In this document: in pieces, positions 51,416 through 61,084 of the stretch
Position numbering within the stretch: position 1 is the stretch's first letter
How the letters are laid out: each line of letters opens with the position of its first letter
Program-made: the position numbers and the translations under genes
Assembly (NCBI GenBank): GCA_963702305.1
Contig: CAVPBX010000010.1
Span: 40,593-104,592 of the forward strand
DNA length: 64,000 bases
From: PALSA-693 sp963702305
GTDB lineage: Bacteria; Actinomycetota; Acidimicrobiia; Acidimicrobiales; Palsa-688
Direction of reading: 5' to 3'
Notes under the pieces: model-generated
Told to the model about the DNA's origin: nothing
What the model saw: the letters and a program-made list of their open reading frames with translations, nothing else
Databases searched by the model: none

Positions 51416-52075
51416 GCCGGGGGTGACGAGGCCGGTCTCGTAGGCCAGCACCACCAGCTGGGCCCGGTCCCGGACGCCCAGCTTCGTCAGGATCCGGCTG
51501 ACGTGGGTCTTGGCGGTGAGGGGGCTCAGGTACAAGCCGGCGGCGATCTCGTCGTTGTTGAGGCCGGTGGCCACCAGGGCCAGCACCTCCCGTTCGCGGT
51601 CGGTGAGGACCTTCAGGGCGGTCGGGTCGCCGGGCGATCCCCGCCCCGGCCGCGCCGTCACCTCGGCGATCAACCGGCGGGTCACGCTCGGGGCCAGCAG
51701 GGCGTCGCCCCGGGCCACCACCCGGACCGCGATGAGCAGATCCGCGGGCTCGGTGTCCTTGAGCAGGAACCCGCTGGCCCCGGCCCGCAAGGCGTCGAAC
51801 ACGTAGTCATCCGCTTCGAACGTGGTCAGGATCAGCACCCGGACCCGTTCCAGCCGGGAGTCCGCGGAGATCCGGCGGGTGGCCTCGAGGCCGTCCACGC
51901 CCGGCATGCGGATGTCCATCAGCACCACGTCGGGGCGGTGGCGGACGGCCAGGTGCACGGCCTCGTCGCCGTTGGTGGCCTCGCCGACGACCTCCAGGCC
52001 GGGGTCGGAGTCGACCAGCACCCGGAATCCGGCCCGGACGAGGGCCTGGTCGTCGGCCAGCAGCACCCGGATCAC
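51401..52075 (-). CDS. NarL/LuxR response regulator
   Basis: 224 residues. The receiver begins IRVLLADDQALVRAGFRVLV, with phosphoacceptor Asp in DVVLMDIRMPGVDGLEATRR, Thr in VLILTTFEADDYV and Lys in GFLLKDTEP. The LuxR helix-turn-helix is LTDREREVLALVATGLNNDE then LSPLTAKTHVSRILTKLGVR. GTG at 52075 overlaps the kinase TGA (GTGA). The pair resembles the many actinobacterial kinase/regulator pairs that control an adjacent transporter, here the MMPL gene. Confidence 0.95.
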   Translation of the reverse strand: MIRVLLADDQALVRAGFRVLVDSDPGLEVVGEATNGDEAVHLAVRHRPDVVLMDIRMPGVDGLEATRRISADSRLERVRVLILTTFEADDYVFDALRAGASGFLLKDTEPADLLIAVRVVARGDALLAPSVTRRLIAEVTARPGRGSPGDPTALKVLTDREREVLALVATGLNNDEIAAGLYLSPLTAKTHVSRILTKLGVRDRAQLVVLAYETGLVTPGGQHP

Positions 52076-53357
52076 GCCGGCGACCTCGGGCCGCTCGCCA
52101 CCGCGTCGGCGCCGGTGGCGCCGTTGGCGGCCGCCGCCTGCCCCGCCCGCCCCGCCCGCCGCTCGTCCGGTAACGGGAGGACCGCCAACACCGTCCAGCC
52201 GGCGCGGCCGGGACCGGGCCCGACCTTGATCTTGCCGCCGAAGGCGGCCACCCGCTCCCGCATGCCGGCGATGCCGGCGCCGGTGCCGTCGCCGAACCCC
52301 TGGTCGCCGGCGCCTCCCGCCGCCACCCCGCCGCCGTCGTCGTGGACGGCCACCAGCAGCTTGCGCCGGCCGCCGACCACCCGCACGGAGGCGCGCGCCG
52401 ACGGCCCGGCGTGGCGCAGCACGTTCGTCAACGACTCCTGCACGATCCGGTACACCGCCAGCTCGACCGCGGGGAGAGGCCGGTCACCCGCCCGGACACC
52501 GACACCGACGTCGGCAGCCCGGCCTGGGTGGTGGCGTCCGCCAGGGCGTCCAACTGGGCCAGGTTGGGCGCGGGGCTGCGCCGCCCGCCGGCGACGTCGT
52601 CGTCCACTTGGCGCAGCACGTTGAGGATGGCCCGCAGCTCCCGCAGCCCTTCGCGACTGGCCACCTTGATGGCGGTCAGGGCCTCCACCGCCTGTTCGGG
52701 CTGGGTGGAGAGGACGTGGGCGGCCACCCCGGCCTGGACGTTGATCATGGACATGCTGTGGGCCACCACGTCGTGCAGCTCCCGGGCGATCCGCAGCCGC
52801 TCGGCGTCCACCCGCCGGCGGGTCTCCTCCTCCCGGTCCCGCTCGGTGCGCTCGGCCCGTTCGACCATGGCCGCGAACACCTGCCGGCGCCCGGCGACGG
52901 CCAACCCCAGCGCCACCGCGGCCGTCGAAAACGCCAGCATGACGGCGTTGGTGCCGCCCAGCCACCCAAAGGGACCGCCGGCCCCGCTGGCCACGAACAA
53001 CACGCCCATGGAGACCGCCCCGGCGCCGATCGCCACCTGCCGCGGCTCGAGCATCCCCACGGTGAAAAGGGCGACGAAGACGGCGGTCAGGGCCGCCCCG
53101 GGCACGTAGCCGGCCGCGGCGTACGCCGCCACCGCCGCCACGGTCACCGCCAGCACCGCCAGCGGCCACTTGCGCCGCACCACCAGAACCAAGCCGGCCA
53201 CCACCACCAGGGCGTAGGCGGCGCCCGGCGGATGGGCCCGGATCGTCTGAATCTGGGCCAGGGTGGCATGCGTGGTGGGGTGGGCCTCGCCGATAGAGCC
53301 GCTGATGGCCACCGCCGTCACGGCCAAGGCGCCGAGCCCGTCGATCACCGACGGCAC
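52072..53357 (-). CDS. HisKA_3 sensor histidine kinase, one frameshift
   Basis: Corrected length ~428 residues. Five to six membrane helices make up the first ~170 residues (LGALAVTAVAISGSI, ALVVVAGLVLVVRR, WPLAVLAVTVAAVAAYAAAG, MLAFSTAAVALGLAVAG). The dimerisation/phosphoacceptor helix is ERLRIARELHDVVAHSMSMI, and the ATPase has ELAVYRIVQESLTNVLRHAG and GTGAGIAGMRERVAAFGG. A C is missing in the CCCC run at 52471-52474 (plus-strand GGGG), which splits VTGLSP from AVELAVYR. GTG at 53357 (VPSVIDGLGALAV) is the likely start. Confidence 0.85.
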
Positions 53358-53566
53358 GCGCCGTGCCGTGGCGCGGGTGAGCGAGGACGGCCAGGGCCAT
53401 GCCCCAGAGGGTAAGCGGCGCGGCCGGCCGGGGCGTCGTCTCCTGGGAGTCCGCTGTGTACCGCGAAAGGTGTACGCGATGAGTTCCAGACCCTCCTTGA
53501 GTCGGATGCGGGAAACCACCCACCGGCGGACGCCGGATGACCCCCCACCCAAGGATGATCACTCCC

Positions 53567-55739
53567 ATGAACGGACTCACCGCCCTCGTCCTCCGGCACC
53601 GCCGCTGGGTCATGCTGCTATGGCTCGTCGGTGGTCATCGCCGGATTCGCCACCCTGGGGTCGACCACCAAACGGTTGTCGACCGAGTTCAAGCTCCCCG
53701 GCCAACCCAGCTACATCGCCGACTCCAAGATCGACGCCCTGTACCACAACGGGGCGCAGACGGTCCCGATCGTGGTGGCGGTCACCGCCCCGGCCGGCAC
53801 CACCGTCAACCCGGCCCAGGCCGATCGGGTCCTCACGGCCGCGGCCGCGTCGATCCCCGGCTCCCGCCTCGCCGATCAGGCCAACACCGGCAACGCCGCC
53901 CTCACCACCAAGGACGGGCGCACCACCTTCGGCCTGGTCTTCACCCCCAAGTCCACCAACGGGTTCTCCGACACCCGCACTCCGGTGATCACCGCCGCGG
54001 CCGCCGACGCGGCCCCGGCCGGCTGGCAGACCGGTGTCACCGGCCTGGTCCAACTCGAGAGTGGGGGTTCCAGCAAGGGCAGCAGCGCCCTGACCGAGAC
54101 CATGCTCGGCGGCATCGGCTCATTGGCGGTGCTGGCCTTCGTGTTCGCCAGCTTCATCGCCTTCGTGCCGCTGCTCATGGCCCTGGTGGCCATCCCGTCC
54201 ACCTTCCTGATCGTCGGTGGCCTCACCCATATCACGTCGGTCAGCATCATCGTGGAGTTCCTCATCGCCCTGATCGGCCTGGGCGTCGCCATCGACTACT
54301 CGCTGCTGGTGGTCACCCGCTGGCGGGAGGAGCGCGCCCACGGCTACGACAATCACGAGGCCGTGGCCCGGGCCATGAACTCCGCCGGCCGGGCCGTGGT
54401 GTTCTCCGGCCTGACCGTCGGCGTCAGCCTGCTGGCCCTGGTGGTGCTGCCGGTGTCCTTCCTCGCCAACATCGGCGTGGCCGGATTCCTCATCCCCATC
54501 GTGTCCGTCGCGGTGGCGCTGACCCTGTTGCCGGCCCTGCTGGCCAGCGCCGGCCCCTGGCTGGACCGGCCCCGGCTGCGCAAAGAGATCCACGCCAGCC
54601 GGCCGTGGAGCGGGTGGGCCCAGCTGGTCCTGCGGCACCGCAACAGCGCGGCCGTCGCCGGCGCGGGCATCCTGATCGCCCTCATCATCCCGGTGTTCGC
54701 CCTCAACCTGGGCGAACCCAAGACCTCCGCCCTGGCCCAGAAGGGCGCCGCCCACGCCACTCTGACCGGCCTGCAGACCGGCGGGGTCCCCTCCGGGGTC
54801 ATCGAACCGATCGACGTCCTGGTGACCGACGGTCAGGGCCCGGCGGTGGCGGCCCAGCTCGAGAAGGTCAAGGGCGTGTACGCGGCCCTGACCTCCTCCG
54901 CCGCCGATTTTCACCGGGGCGGCACCACCATCGTCGAGGTGCTACCCGCCGCCGAGCCCAGCAGCGCGGCCGGCGGGGCCACCATCTCGGCGGTCCGAGC
55001 CGAGGCCAAGCACCTGCCCGGGGTGATCGGCGTGGGCGGGCCCGGGGCCGGTCAAGTGGACTTCATCCACGCCGTGTACGGGTCGTTTCCGCTCATGCTG
55101 GCGCTGATCGGCATCGCCACCTTCCTGCTGCTCACCCGGGCGTTCCGCTCCATCGTGCTGGCCGCCAAGGCGGTGGTGTTCAACCTGCTGTCCGTGGCCG
55201 CGGCCTACGGGGTGATGGTGTTCGTATGGCAGCAGGGCCACGGTAGCAACGCCCTGTGGTCCATCCCGGCGACCGGATCGATCACCGTGTGGGTGCCGAT
55301 CATGGTCTTCGCCTTCCTCTTCGGGCTGTCGATGGACTACGAGGTCTTCATCCTGTCCCGCATCCGGGAGGAGTACGACCGGACCGGCTCCACCGACGGG
55401 GCCGTGGTCGTCGGGATCGGACGGACCGGGCGGCTGGTGACCAGCGCGGCGCTGATCCTGTTCCTCGGGTTCCTGTCCCTGTCGACGGCCGGGATGACGG
55501 ACCTGAAGGTGATGGCCACCGGCCTGGGCGCCGGCATCCTGCTCGACGCCGTGGTGGTGCGCTCCCTGCTGGTCCCGGCCCTCGTCGGCGTGCTCGGCAA
55601 GTGGAACTGGTACCTGCCGGACTGGGTGGCCAAGGCCCTCTTCGTGCGGGAACCCGCCCCCATGCTGGCCGGGGCCGGCCGCCCCGGCGACGGCGACGGC
55701 GACGAGCGGATCCTGGTCGGCGCCGGCTCGGACCGGTGA
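53567..55739 (+). CDS. MMPL/RND-type transporter, one frameshift at the 5' end
   Basis: Corrected length ~723 residues. It starts NGLTALVLRHRRWVMLLWLV; one extra G at 53630-53631 interrupts the first helix, after which VVIAGFATLGSTTKRLSTEF continues. Two MMPL halves are seen: GGIGSLAVLAFVFASFIAFV, GLGVAIDYSLLVVTRWREER and later VFAFLFGLSMDYEVFILSRI with REEYDRTG, each with the conserved Asp-Tyr pair of the proton relay. It exports lipids or drugs using the proton gradient. It is divergent from the kinase/regulator pair, which probably controls it. Confidence 0.9.
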
Positions 55740-55920
55740 CAGCTTGCGCCGGATCGGGGTCAGCCCCCCGCTCCGGCGCACCCTCGAAGTCTCGGGCCGG
55801 CGCCGCCCGTTCCGGCGCCCGGCCCGAGGCGGTCCGGCGCCGTTCCCCCCGGGTGCCGGACCGCCCACCCCTCGACCCGGCGCCCGCCCCCTCCAGCGCC
55901 GGGTCGAGGCGCGTCCGGGG

Positions 55921-56544
55921 TCAGCCTTCGACGGCCAGGCGGATCCCGAAGCCGATCAGGACCAGGCCGGTGGCCCGGTTGAGCCGGCGTTGGAACCGCG
56001 AACTCCGCAGCCATCCGGTGAGTCGGTCCACGAACATCAGCATGGCGCCCAGGTACAGCGCCGTTTCGGCCACGAAGACCGCGCCCATGCCCAAGGTGAG
56101 GGCGGCGGCCGGCGCCCCGTGCGGGATGAAGGCCGGCAAGAAGGTGATGAAGAACACGCCCACTTTGGGGTTGAGCAGGTCAGTGGTGAGCCCGGCCCGG
56201 AACCCCTTGCCGACCAGTCGCAAGCGGGGCGGCTCTGGCGTGGGGCTGCCCTGCGCCGCCGCGGCCCGGTTACGCAGGGCCTGGATGCCGACGTAGAGCA
56301 GGTAGGCGGCGCCGACCAGTCGCAGGACCAGGTAGGCGTCGTGGCTGGCCCGCAGCAGGGCGGTCAGCCCCACGGCCGCCGCCGACGCCCAGATGCTCAG
56401 GCCCGTCAGGATGCCGAGGCCGGTCAACGCCGCGCTGCGCCGGCCGTGCAGCACCACGCTGCGCAACATCACCAGCGTGTCCGGCCCCGGGATCAGCACG
56501 ACCAGGGCGCCGGCGGCGGCGAACGTCAGCAGGGGCGTGACCAC
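55921..56544 (-). CDS. LysE-family amino-acid exporter
   Basis: 207 residues from GTG at 56544. LysE features are the start LLTFAAAGALVVLIPGPDTL, HGRRSAALTGLGILTGLSIW, AAYLLYVGIQALRNR, and GFRAGLTTDLLNPKVGVFFI with the conserved NPK. Six helices are predicted. It exports amino acids or related metabolites; specificity is unknown. The frame is open further upstream to 56595 but would overlap the divergent VOC gene. The preceding 55740-55920 stretch is GC-rich and empty. Confidence 0.9.
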   Translation of the reverse strand: MVTPLLTFAAAGALVVLIPGPDTLVMLRSVVLHGRRSAALTGLGILTGLSIWASAAAVGLTALLRASHDAYLVLRLVGAAYLLYVGIQALRNRAAAAQGSPTPEPPRLRLVGKGFRAGLTTDLLNPKVGVFFITFLPAFIPHGAPAAALTLGMGAVFVAETALYLGAMLMFVDRLTGWLRSSRFQRRLNRATGLVLIGFGIRLAVEG

Positions 56545-56593
56545 GCCCGCCAGTCTCGCCGACAGCGCCCGGCCCGTCGAGCAAGATACGGCC

Positions 56594-56974
56594 ATGATCG
56601 ATCACCTCTCCATCCAGGCCGCCGACCTCACCGCCAGCGCGGCGTTCTACGACGCGGTCCTCGCCCCCCTGGGAGGGCAGCGGATCGTGGACGTCGGCGA
56701 GGCCGTCGGCTACGGGATCCCGCCCTGGCCGGACTTCTGGATCGGGCGCCAGCAGACCGGCGACGGTTTCCGGGAGTCCCACATCGCCTTCGTGGCGGCT
56801 GATCGGGCCACGGTCCGGGCCTTCCACGCCGCCGCCGTGGCGCTGGGGGCCGAGGTGCTCCACCCGCCGAGGGTCTGGCCCGAGTACCACGCCAACTACT
56901 TCGGCGCGTTCGTCCGGGACCCCGACGGTAACAACGTCGAGGCGGTCGCTCATGGGCCGGCGGAAGAGGACTGA
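56594..56974 (+). CDS. VOC-family (glyoxalase-like) protein
   Basis: 126 residues, one vicinal-oxygen-chelate module pair: IDHLSIQAADLTASAAFYDA with the metal His, FRESHIAFVAADRATVRAFH, and the end YFGAFVRDPDGNNVEAVAHG with the metal Glu. The closest pattern is the short PhnB/glyoxalase-like type that acts as isomerase or resistance protein. It is divergent from the LysE gene with ~50 bases between the starts. The substrate is unknown. Confidence 0.9.
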   Translation: MIDHLSIQAADLTASAAFYDAVLAPLGGQRIVDVGEAVGYGIPPWPDFWIGRQQTGDGFRESHIAFVAADRATVRAFHAAAVALGAEVLHPPRVWPEYHANYFGAFVRDPDGNNVEAVAHGPAEED

Positions 56975-56984
56975 CCCCCGAGCG

Positions 56985-58289
56985 TTACCGGGGTGCGCCG
57001 GCCGCCGCGTCCCGAGCCTCCCGGCACAGGACCGGCAGCGTCGTCATCAGCTGCGCGCACTCGGCTCGGTCCCGATCCCGCAGGGCGGCGTGGATGTTGC
57101 GGCCGGCGGTGTCGAGGTGCACGGTGGCGAGGGCCAGCCGCCGTTGGACCGGGCCTTCCACCCGGCGGATGCTCTGCACCTTGGCCAGCGGCACCCAGTC
57201 GGTGACCCGGCGCAACCGCCCGCTGGTGGTCACCCCGTAGGTGCGGTCGCCGCCCCAGGACAGGTTGCGGTAGCGCAGCGGGGATTTCCACCTGGTGCGG
57301 CGGGGCGGGGGCAGGCGGTCGGCCGGCACGTCGGGAAGGATGCGATCGAGCAGCCAGGCCGCCTGCTCGTGGGAGCCGACCGGCAGGACCGCTCGGAGGG
57401 TCTCGCCCAGCGAGCGGTTCTCGTTGCCCGAGCGCTGCTTGCCCGCCACGTCGACGACCAGCCGGCACCAGCCAAACGGCCGCCACAGCAGCGGCTCGAT
57501 CATCCGGGCCCCCTGCACCCGACCGCGCGGGATGGTCTCGGCGGCCGTCTGCAGCAGCCCGGACCGCAGCCGCAGCCCGTCCGGGGCCTCGGCCACGGTC
57601 AGGTGGAAGTCGCTGTTGAGCCGGCGGAACACCGTCGTGCCGAGGCCGATGAAGGCGGCCGAACCGCCGCTGAGGGCGGGACCGACGGCGCCGGGCTGTA
57701 CCAACGCCAGCACGATCAGCCCGGCGATGACCGCCTCGAGGATGAAGCCGATGTCGCTCAACAGGAGCGACGCCATGAGCCGGCCGGTCGGGATGGAGAT
57801 CAGCACCTGTTCCGGTGGCGCGGGAGTGTGTTCGGCGACGCCATGGGCCAGCGCCAGGAGGCGGGCCCGGACCGCTTCGGCCTCGTGGTCGCTGAGGTAG
57901 GCCAACCGACCTGACTCCCGGGTCGAAGCCGCCATCCGCACGCGCACCTCGGCGAGCCCGAACATCCGGGCCACCAACGGCCGTACGGTGTCCACGGCCT
58001 GGATCTGCTCGGCGGGAAACCGGCGGGAGGTGCGGCGCAGCAGCCCCGTCTCGACGCGCAGCATCCCGTCGTCGATGCGCCACCGGGTCACCAGCCACGA
58101 CACCACGCCGCGTCCCACCACCAACACCAGCAGGCCGCCGGCGACGAACAGCGGGATGTGGTTGCCGTGGCGCTGCGACGACAGGCTGCCGAGGACCACC
58201 ACCGCCAGGCCACCGATGGACCGCCCCGCCCGGACCACGGGCGACATGGGATGCAGCCGTTGCCACTTGGGCTCGGCCGCGGTCGTCAC
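56985..58289 (-). CDS. bPH2-domain membrane protein (YdbT-like)
   Basis: 434 residues with three bacterial PH (bPH2) domains separated by membrane helix pairs. The first follows IPLFVAGGLLVLVVGRGVVS and has TRWRIDDGMLRVETGLLRRT then RFPAEQIQAVDTVRPLVARM. The second has FHLTVAEAPDGLRLRSGLLQ and ETIPRGRVQGARMIEPLLWR. The third has VTDWVPLAKVQSIRRVEGPV and ALATVHLDTAGRN. GTG at 58289 is chosen, 10 bases after the stop of the partner gene. YdbS/YdbT pairs are envelope proteins; in Bacillus they confer resistance to Bacillus toxins. Confidence 0.85.
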   Translation of the reverse strand: MTTAAEPKWQRLHPMSPVVRAGRSIGGLAVVVLGSLSSQRHGNHIPLFVAGGLLVLVVGRGVVSWLVTRWRIDDGMLRVETGLLRRTSRRFPAEQIQAVDTVRPLVARMFGLAEVRVRMAASTRESGRLAYLSDHEAEAVRARLLALAHGVAEHTPAPPEQVLISIPTGRLMASLLLSDIGFILEAVIAGLIVLALVQPGAVGPALSGGSAAFIGLGTTVFRRLNSDFHLTVAEAPDGLRLRSGLLQTAAETIPRGRVQGARMIEPLLWRPFGWCRLVVDVAGKQRSGNENRSLGETLRAVLPVGSHEQAAWLLDRILPDVPADRLPPPRRTRWKSPLRYRNLSWGGDRTYGVTTSGRLRRVTDWVPLAKVQSIRRVEGPVQRRLALATVHLDTAGRNIHAALRDRDRAECAQLMTTLPVLCREARDAAAGAPR

Positions 58290-58299
58290 TGGCCGGCGG

Positions 58300-58833
58300 T
58301 CACAGGCCGGCGGCCCGTGCTTCGCCGAGGACGGCCAGGTTGTCGCGCAGGCGGGCCGCCTCCGCCGCCGGCAGGCCCGGCACCCGGGCGTCGGACGCCG
58401 CCGCCGCGGTGTGCATCCGCACGGTGGCCAGGCCAAACGAACGCTCCACCGGCCCCGCGGTCACGTCCACGTATTGCATGCGGCCGTAGGGGATGACCGA
58501 CAGGCGCCGGAACATCACCCCGCGCCGGACCAGGAGGTCGTCGTCGCGCTCCGCGTACGCCCAGGCCCGCACCCGCCGGCCCAGGAAGATGTCGACCACC
58601 GCGGCCAGCACCACCACCGCCGCGCCGGCCGCGACCGCGGCGACTACCCCGCTCGCCACGGCGCCGATCACCACCCCGGCGACCAGCACCGGCAGGGCGG
58701 CCACGAGCAGTTGGCTGCGCCGGACCAGCCGCAACTTCGGCGACGGGCGCAGCCACTCCGCCTCGGGCCACTCGCCGCCATCCGTCCCCACCGCCCAGAC
58801 GCTACCGGGACCGGCCCCGTCACGGCGGGACAC
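58300..58833 (-). CDS. bPH2-domain membrane protein (YdbS-like)
   Basis: 177 residues with two adjacent membrane helices (LLVAALPVLVAGVVIGAVAS and VAAVAAGAAVVVLAAVVDIF) and one bPH2 domain: VRAWAYAERDDDLLVRRGVM, FRRLSVIPYGRMQYVDVTAG, ERSFGLATVRMHTAAAAS. GTG at 58833 has GGGAG eight bases upstream; GTG at 58791 is an alternative. It is the first gene of the two-gene YdbS/YdbT-like unit. Confidence 0.85.
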   Translation of the reverse strand: MSRRDGAGPGSVWAVGTDGGEWPEAEWLRPSPKLRLVRRSQLLVAALPVLVAGVVIGAVASGVVAAVAAGAAVVVLAAVVDIFLGRRVRAWAYAERDDDLLVRRGVMFRRLSVIPYGRMQYVDVTAGPVERSFGLATVRMHTAAAASDARVPGLPAAEAARLRDNLAVLGEARAAGL

Positions 58834-58866
58834 GCGGTCGACTCCCGCCGGCTCCGCCGGCTCCCC

Positions 58867-59616
58867 CTACCGGTAGGCGTCGAGCCCCAGGTGCACCGCC
58901 AGGCCAATGCCGGCGCAGGCGACGACGGCCCGCAGCGGGCCGGCCGGCGCCCGCCGGACGATGACGGGGCCCAGCCGGCCGCCGGCCAGGAACCCCACCG
59001 CCAGCGGCAGCACCGCCGACCACCGCACCGGCCCGAACGCCACGAAGGCCACCGCGGCGATGGCGTTGGCCAGGCCGAGCAGCAGGTTTTTCATGGCGTT
59101 GCTGCGCGCCAGCGGCTCGGCGGTGGCGAAGAGGAGGAGCGACAGGAGCAACACGCCGGCGCCGGCGCCGAAATAGCCGCCGTACACGGCGATCAGGAAC
59201 ACCCCGGCGGTGACGGCCCCGGTCGGCCGGTGGGCGGGATGGGGCGCCACCCGTTCCGGATTGCGGCGGATCAGGATGGCGATCGAGCCCAGACCGATCA
59301 GCCAGGGCACCACCAGCGCGAACGCGCTGGACGGAGTGGCGAGCAGCAGGAGGCCGCCGGTGATCCCCCCGGCGAGGGCGATGACGGCGAGGTGGCGGGC
59401 GCGGGTCCGCTGGCCGGCCAGTTCGGGGCGGGAGCCCCAGACCGAGCCCACGCTGCTGAAGACCAGCGCCACCGTGTTGGAGACGTTGGCCGTGACCGGC
59501 GGCAAACCGACCGCCAGCAAGGCGGGGTAGCTGACCACCGAGGCCAGTCCCGCAATGCTGCCGGACAGGCCGCCGCCGAATCCGGCCAGGGCCAGCCAGA
59601 CCGGATCCAGGCTCAC
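58867..59616 (-). CDS. TauE/SafE-family sulfite/organosulfur exporter
   Basis: 249 residues, about eight helices in two repeats. The first has AGFGGGLSGSIAGLASVVSY then PALLAVGLPPVTANVSNTVA, and the second has AVYGGYFGAGAGVLLLSLLL then ARSNAMKNLLLGLANAIAAV. These glycine-rich loops with NxxN are diagnostic. It moves small organic anions such as sulfite or sulfoacetate. The start is GTG at 59616, 25 bases after the flotillin stop on the same strand. Confidence 0.92.
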   Translation of the reverse strand: MSLDPVWLALAGFGGGLSGSIAGLASVVSYPALLAVGLPPVTANVSNTVALVFSSVGSVWGSRPELAGQRTRARHLAVIALAGGITGGLLLLATPSSAFALVVPWLIGLGSIAILIRRNPERVAPHPAHRPTGAVTAGVFLIAVYGGYFGAGAGVLLLSLLLFATAEPLARSNAMKNLLLGLANAIAAVAFVAFGPVRWSAVLPLAVGFLAGGRLGPVIVRRAPAGPLRAVVACAGIGLAVHLGLDAYR

Positions 59617-59641
59617 CGATGAGATTGTGGCGGGTGGGTGG

Positions 59642-60787
59642 TCAGTCCATCTCCCGCTGAGGGGTCTCCGCCGGGGCGATCTCCGCCGGCGTCGGCCCGG
59701 CCATGTCGAGACCGTTGACGCTGTTCTGCACCATCTTCATGAGTTGGCCGGCCTGGCCGGCGAGACCGGCGAGCAGTTGGCCCATCCCGTCGGCGCCGTT
59801 GAGCACCGTGACGTTGGCGTTGGCGAGCTGGGAGGCGGCGGCGGCGATGATCTCCGGCATCTTCTCCACCAGGATCCGCTGGAGGGCGATGCCCGAGCCG
59901 GTGGCGGTGGCCTCCGACTGGATGCGGGTGCGCAGGGCTTCGGCCTCGGCGATGGTACGGATCCGGAAGGCCTCGGCTTCCGCCGGCTTCTCGACGGAGG
60001 CGACCAGCTCCTTCTCGCGCAGCTCGGCGTTGCGGACCGCCAGCTCGGCCTGGGCCTGGAGGACCGCCATCTGGGATTCGGCCTGGGCCAGCGGCCCGGC
60101 CTGGGCCGCCTGGGACTGAGCCCGGTCGATTTCGGCTTTGTAACCCGCCTTGGCCACCTCCGTTTGCCGGTCGTACTCGGCCTGGTTGCGCTGCGACTCC
60201 TGGCGGGCCATGGCGGCGGCCTGCTCCGCCTGGGCCTGGGCGATCTGGGCGTCGCGCTGGACCGCCGCTTGGTGGGGCGCAGCCAGGGCGGCGATGTAGC
60301 CCGAGCCGCGGTCGTCGATGGACTGGATCTGGAGGGAATCCACGACCAGGCCGATCTTTTCCATCTCCGGCTTGGAGGAGTCCAGGACCACCTCCGCCAA
60401 TCGCTGGCGCTCGCGGATGATCTCCTCCACGGTCATGGAGCCGATGATGGAACGCAGGTGTCCCGCGAAGATCCGCCCGGTCAACACCGACATGTGATCC
60501 TGGTCCTCCAGGAAGCGGCGGGCCGCGTTGGCGATGCTCTCGTGGTCGTCGCCCACCTTGAAGGCGATCACCGACCGGCACAGCAGGGCGATCCCCTGCT
60601 TGGTGACGCACTCCTCGGCGACCTCCGCCTCCTGCATGGCCAGGGTGAGGGTGCTGGCCCGGGAGCGGATCGGCATCACGAAGGCGCCGTGGCCGGTCAC
60701 GATCTTAAAAGGCAGGCCGTTCTCGGTGTGAGCCTTGCCGCTGATGAGTAACGCCTCGTCGGGCGCGGGGACGTGCCAACCAAACAT
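59642..60787 (-). CDS. Flotillin-like SPFH-domain protein
   Basis: 381 residues. Residues ~10-170 form the SPFH/band-7 domain (FVMPIRSRASTLTLAMQEAE, FLEDQDHMSVLTGRIFAGHL, IIGSMTVEEIIRERQRLAEV). A long Ala/Glu/Gln coiled-coil rich in QAEAE-like repeats follows, and the C-terminus has GMGQLLAGLAGQAGQLMKMV. The N-terminus lacks a clear membrane helix, so it probably attaches through its partner. AAGGAG lies before ATG. With the NfeD-like gene 37 bases upstream it forms the usual membrane-microdomain pair. Confidence 0.9.
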   Translation of the reverse strand: MFGWHVPAPDEALLISGKAHTENGLPFKIVTGHGAFVMPIRSRASTLTLAMQEAEVAEECVTKQGIALLCRSVIAFKVGDDHESIANAARRFLEDQDHMSVLTGRIFAGHLRSIIGSMTVEEIIRERQRLAEVVLDSSKPEMEKIGLVVDSLQIQSIDDRGSGYIAALAAPHQAAVQRDAQIAQAQAEQAAAMARQESQRNQAEYDRQTEVAKAGYKAEIDRAQSQAAQAGPLAQAESQMAVLQAQAELAVRNAELREKELVASVEKPAEAEAFRIRTIAEAEALRTRIQSEATATGSGIALQRILVEKMPEIIAAAASQLANANVTVLNGADGMGQLLAGLAGQAGQLMKMVQNSVNGLDMAGPTPAEIAPAETPQREMD

Positions 60788-60824
60788 GTGGTTCTCCTTG
60801 TCGCGGCCATCTTCGCGCCGGACG

Positions 60825-61034
60825 TCAGGCTATGAAGGGCGTGACCTCGACGGTGCGGGCTGACCGGTGGGCGATGATCAGCACCTCGGCGTGTTCGGGC
60901 ACCTCCGTGTCGGCGTACGCCATGTACGTCTCGGTGCCGCCCCGTATGTGCACCACCACCTCGCCCGGCTTGCCCGGCTGGATGGGGTGCGTCACGGTGG
61001 CGAGCTTGCCGATGACGGGCTCGTCCGTTGACAT
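60825..61034 (-). CDS. Short NfeD-like protein, partner of the flotillin
   Basis: 69 residues consisting of an OB-fold-type beta barrel: GKLATVTHPIQPGKPGEVVV, TETYMAYADTEVPEHAEVLI, then HRSARTVEVTPFI. This corresponds to the soluble C-terminal domain of NfeD proteins without the protease and membrane parts. The same-strand gene directly upstream of a flotillin is the expected position. It probably assists flotillin assembly. Confidence 0.8.
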   Translation of the reverse strand: MSTDEPVIGKLATVTHPIQPGKPGEVVVHIRGGTETYMAYADTEVPEHAEVLIIAHRSARTVEVTPFIA

Positions 61035-61084
61035 GCCGCCCGAAGCTAGCCCGCTGCGTGGTGTTTGTCGGCGAAGATGGACGG

